Source: Victivallales bacterium
GTDB taxonomy: Bacteria > Verrucomicrobiota > Lentisphaeria > Oligosphaerales > Oligosphaeraceae
Direction of reading: 5' to 3'
NCBI GenBank assembly: GCA_017964325.1
Contig: JAGCSE010000117.1
Coordinates: forward strand, 1 to 16,634
Length of the DNA stretch: 16,634 nucleotides
Shown here: positions 15,962-16,634 of the stretch, piece by piece
Layout: the number at the start of each line of letters is the position of its first letter
Numbering within the stretch: position 1 is the first letter of the stretch
Position numbers and translations under genes: made by a program
The notes under the pieces: generated by a model
The model's input: only the letters and a program-made list of their open reading frames with translations
Database searches by the model: none
What the model was told of the DNA's origin: nothing

Positions 15962-16634
15962 TCAGCCTGCGGAACGCTCCGCCAGAAATTCACGAATCCG
16001 CGCAAACGCCTTCCGCAATTCATCGCACGGCAGCGTGAAAGCGATGCGGATATAATTTCGGTATGCGTCGCCGCCGTATGCGTTGCCATGGATCACGGCG
16101 ACTTGCTTCGCTTTCAGCAGCCCCATGGCGAACTCCTCTCCGCTCATGCCAGTGGCGGAAACGTCCAGAAACGCATAGAAAGTGGCTGGTATGCCGACAC
16201 TTGTGATTTGAGGAATCGTTTGCAGCTCCTCCAGGACACAGTCGCGCCGCTTCTCGAATTCGTGAAGAATATACGACTCGTCCGTGCGGTCCGACAACGC
16301 CTCCAACGCCGCGTATTGCGACGGCAACGGCGCACATGCCACCACGTTTTCCGTCATCTGCGTCATCACGCGAATCAACGGTGACGGCGCCAACGTCCAG
16401 CCCACACGCCAGCCGGTCATCGCGTAACGCTTTGAAAAACCGTTGACGACGACCGTCCGTTCCCGCATTCCAGGCCGCGTCAGAATGCTTTCCGCCTTCC
16501 GCCCATCATAAACCAAATGGCTGTAGATTTCGTCGGAAATCACGGTCAAATCATATTTTACGGCAAGTTCCGCCAGTTTGTCAAGCGTTTCGCCCGGAAT
16601 GACCGCCCCCGTGGGATTCGCAGGCGAATTCAAG
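15962..16634 (-). CDS. PLP-dependent class I/II aminotransferase, C-terminal part
   Basis: Fold-type I transaminase of the aspartate aminotransferase superfamily, which moves an amino group between an amino acid and a 2-oxo acid. The frame runs off the right edge, so the N-terminus is missing; the visible part begins at LNSPANPTG, which is internal family sequence (the codon there is TTG, not a real start). Other conserved blocks are SDEIYSHLVYDG (PLP-contacting Asp and Tyr), NGFSKRYAMTGWRVGW with the Schiff-base lysine and phosphate-binding Arg, and YIRIAFTLP near the end with the substrate-carboxylate Arg. About 224 residues are visible and the end is intact. The stop overlaps nothing and leads directly to the amidohydrolase, which shares its message. 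It could be an aspartate, aromatic or N-acetyl-diaminopimelate aminotransferase; the sequence does not decide. Confidence 0.9.
   Translation of the reverse strand, partial: LNSPANPTGAVIPGETLDKLAELAVKYDLTVISDEIYSHLVYDGRKAESILTRPGMRERTVVVNGFSKRYAMTGWRVGWTLAPSPLIRVMTQMTENVVACAPLPSQYAALEALSDRTDESYILHEFEKRRDCVLEELQTIPQITSVGIPATFYAFLDVSATGMSGEEFAMGLLKAKQVAVIHGNAYGGDAYRNYIRIAFTLPCDELRKAFARIREFLAERSAG

Noticed and set aside
15806..16384. 192-codon plus-strand frame opposite the amidohydrolase and aminotransferase
   Set aside because: It spans the boundary of two supported minus-strand genes and has a shadow-like Arg/Cys/Gln composition.

Overview
The window (16,634 bases) is a bacterial chromosomal segment with ten recognisable protein genes and one protein-coding gene I cannot name; I see no tRNA, rRNA, CRISPR array, insertion sequence or phage gene. 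The genes suggest an anaerobe with bacterial type II fatty acid synthesis: pyruvate:ferredoxin oxidoreductase, AcpP, FabF, a PgpH-type c-di-AMP phosphodiesterase, YbeY and CorC. Genes look moderately GC-rich by eye, intergenic DNA is distinctly AT-rich, and few starts have a Shine-Dalgarno sequence. Together with an Ala/Pro/Lys-rich protein carrying an ETVRL-type motif, this makes a PVC-group bacterium (Lentisphaerota, Kiritimatiellota or Verrucomicrobiota, perhaps from a gut) my best guess. That is an inference, not something the sequence proves.

Layout from left to right. Positions 1-982 hold the 3' end of pyruvate:ferredoxin oxidoreductase, closed by a strong intrinsic terminator (998-1040). 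Immediately after it come 16 perfect copies of the 7-mer AATGCTT (1041-1152), then about 260 bases of AT-rich leader with a candidate promoter. Next are a low-complexity tail-anchored protein (1413-2336), a secreted alpha/beta-hydrolase esterase (2374-4119) and a full-length Lhr-type superfamily 2 helicase (4150-8478). They are 37 and 30 bases apart with no terminator between them, so they may be co-transcribed.

AcpP (8629-8883) has its own promoter, Shine-Dalgarno and terminator. FabF (9093-10343) restarts from a promoter that closely resembles the acpP one, and is followed tightly by pgpH (10359-12560), ybeY (12569-13072) and corC (13140-14468). This cluster joins fatty acid elongation, c-di-AMP turnover, RNA maturation and a CBS-domain membrane protein. 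PgpH ends in a disordered tail with five 9-residue repeats.

The stretch 14469-14638 is a GC-rich, hairpin-rich spacer between convergent units. The minus strand then carries an M20 family amidohydrolase (14639-15949) directly downstream of a class I/II aminotransferase that runs off the window (15962-16634). Twelve bases separate these two, which indicates one transcript read leftward.

I found no convincing new multi-gene system. The most unusual items are the 16-copy heptamer array that puts stop codons in all six frames, the repeat-motif tail-anchored protein, the coding repeat in the PgpH tail, the shared promoter architecture of acpP and fabF, and the Asp in place of the third zinc His in YbeY.
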